A stretch of DNA of 22,751 nt, taken from positions 1 through 22,751 of the forward strand of contig JACPVB010000183.1 of NCBI GenBank assembly GCA_016191985.1, given 5' to 3'. Positions 22,559 to 22,751 of this stretch are shown in pieces; positions within the stretch are counted from its first letter, which is position 1, and each line of letters opens with the position of its first letter. Position numbers and translations under genes: made by a program. The stretch is from Chloroflexota bacterium. GTDB taxonomy: Bacteria; Chloroflexota; Anaerolineae; Anaerolineales; Villigracilaceae. The notes beneath the pieces are model-generated. The model ran no database searches, was not told the DNA's origin, and worked only from the letters and a program-made list of their open reading frames with translations.

Positions 22559-22653
22559 GTTTACCATTAAGCTAAGCTGTCCTAACATAATCAAGTCACC
22601 ATTTCTGGCAAAGCGGGTATAAAATAGAAAATAGTTACAACAAGGAGGTATGT

Positions 22654-22751
22654 ATGTCCAGTCGTTTGCTTGCCTATTTTGTTTCGATAGTTCTGCTAGT
22701 TGCTTGCAGTTCCCAGCCTCAACAACCGACCCTTCAAGCAACCAACACGCC
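22654..22751 (+). CDS. N-terminus of a lipoprotein, cut by the window edge
   Basis: Only the first 32 codons are present and the product is unknown. A strong AAGGAGG (22642-22648) lies five bases before the ATG, which decides it over an in-frame-shifted ATG at 22650 that is too close. The translation starts 'MSSRLLAYFVSIVLLVAC', a short basic start, a hydrophobic core and a lipobox ending at Cys18, followed by a Ser/Gln/Pro/Thr-rich linker like those of the binding proteins in this window. TATAAAAT at 22618-22625 could be the -10 box, but no good -35 is visible. Confidence 0.8.
   Translation, partial: MSSRLLAYFVSIVLLVACSSQPQQPTLQATNT

Noticed and set aside
1..22751. CRISPR array, phage genes, toxin-antitoxin pair or defence island
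   Set aside because: No regularly spaced direct repeats, Cas-like, phage structural or toxin-like proteins are visible; mobile signals are limited to the intein, the RAYT and short repeats.

Overview
The window looks like chromosomal DNA of a Chloroflexota bacterium, most likely class Anaerolineae. This is inferred from the protein style and the combination of features: a UvrD/PcrA helicase with an intein at motif III, MscL with a C-terminal zinc ribbon, Thr/Ala/Pro-rich lipoprotein linkers, and many short palindromic repeats between genes. No rRNA or marker gene fixes the taxon. Sigma-70-like promoters and Shine-Dalgarno sites are easy to read at several genes.

Layout. 1-2855 (+): a promoter with a palindromic operator candidate drives a 75-aa orphan protein, a large ArsR-type regulator and an MFS exporter, and ends at a strong terminator. 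2872-4850 (+): a geranylgeranyl-reductase-family flavoprotein and a PHP-domain phosphoesterase, ending at a terminator that can work in both directions. 4912-8925 (-): recO, cdd, glmU, tRNA-Gln(TTG) and an orphan response regulator, with palindromes and low-complexity repeats in the gaps. 9097-17568 (-): two peptide-type solute-binding lipoproteins around a complete Opp/Dpp-type ABC importer. The operon order is binding protein, permease B, permease C, ATPase D, ATPase F, then terminator; the second binding protein follows as a separate unit. 18036-22530 (+): mscL, uvrD/pcrA with a 362-residue intein, and a REP-associated transposase (RAYT) bracketed by REP palindromes. 22654 to the end (+): the start of a lipoprotein gene.

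The most unusual observation is the operon's own binding protein (15655-17568). It appears to be a circular permutation of the SBP_bac_5 fold. The half that normally follows the hinge, beginning with the 'RQAL' segment, comes directly after the lipoprotein signal and linker. The normal N-terminal half follows it and ends at the 'GTWEHID' strand. The neighbouring paralogue (9097-11025) keeps the usual order, so the two can be matched block by block within this window.

Other points of interest are a GIY-YIG-like segment inside the intein, several classes of small palindromes (one pair with compensatory base changes), a degenerate GTA-ACAC repeat placed just after stop codons, and a palindrome sitting between the -35 and -10 boxes of the opp promoter.
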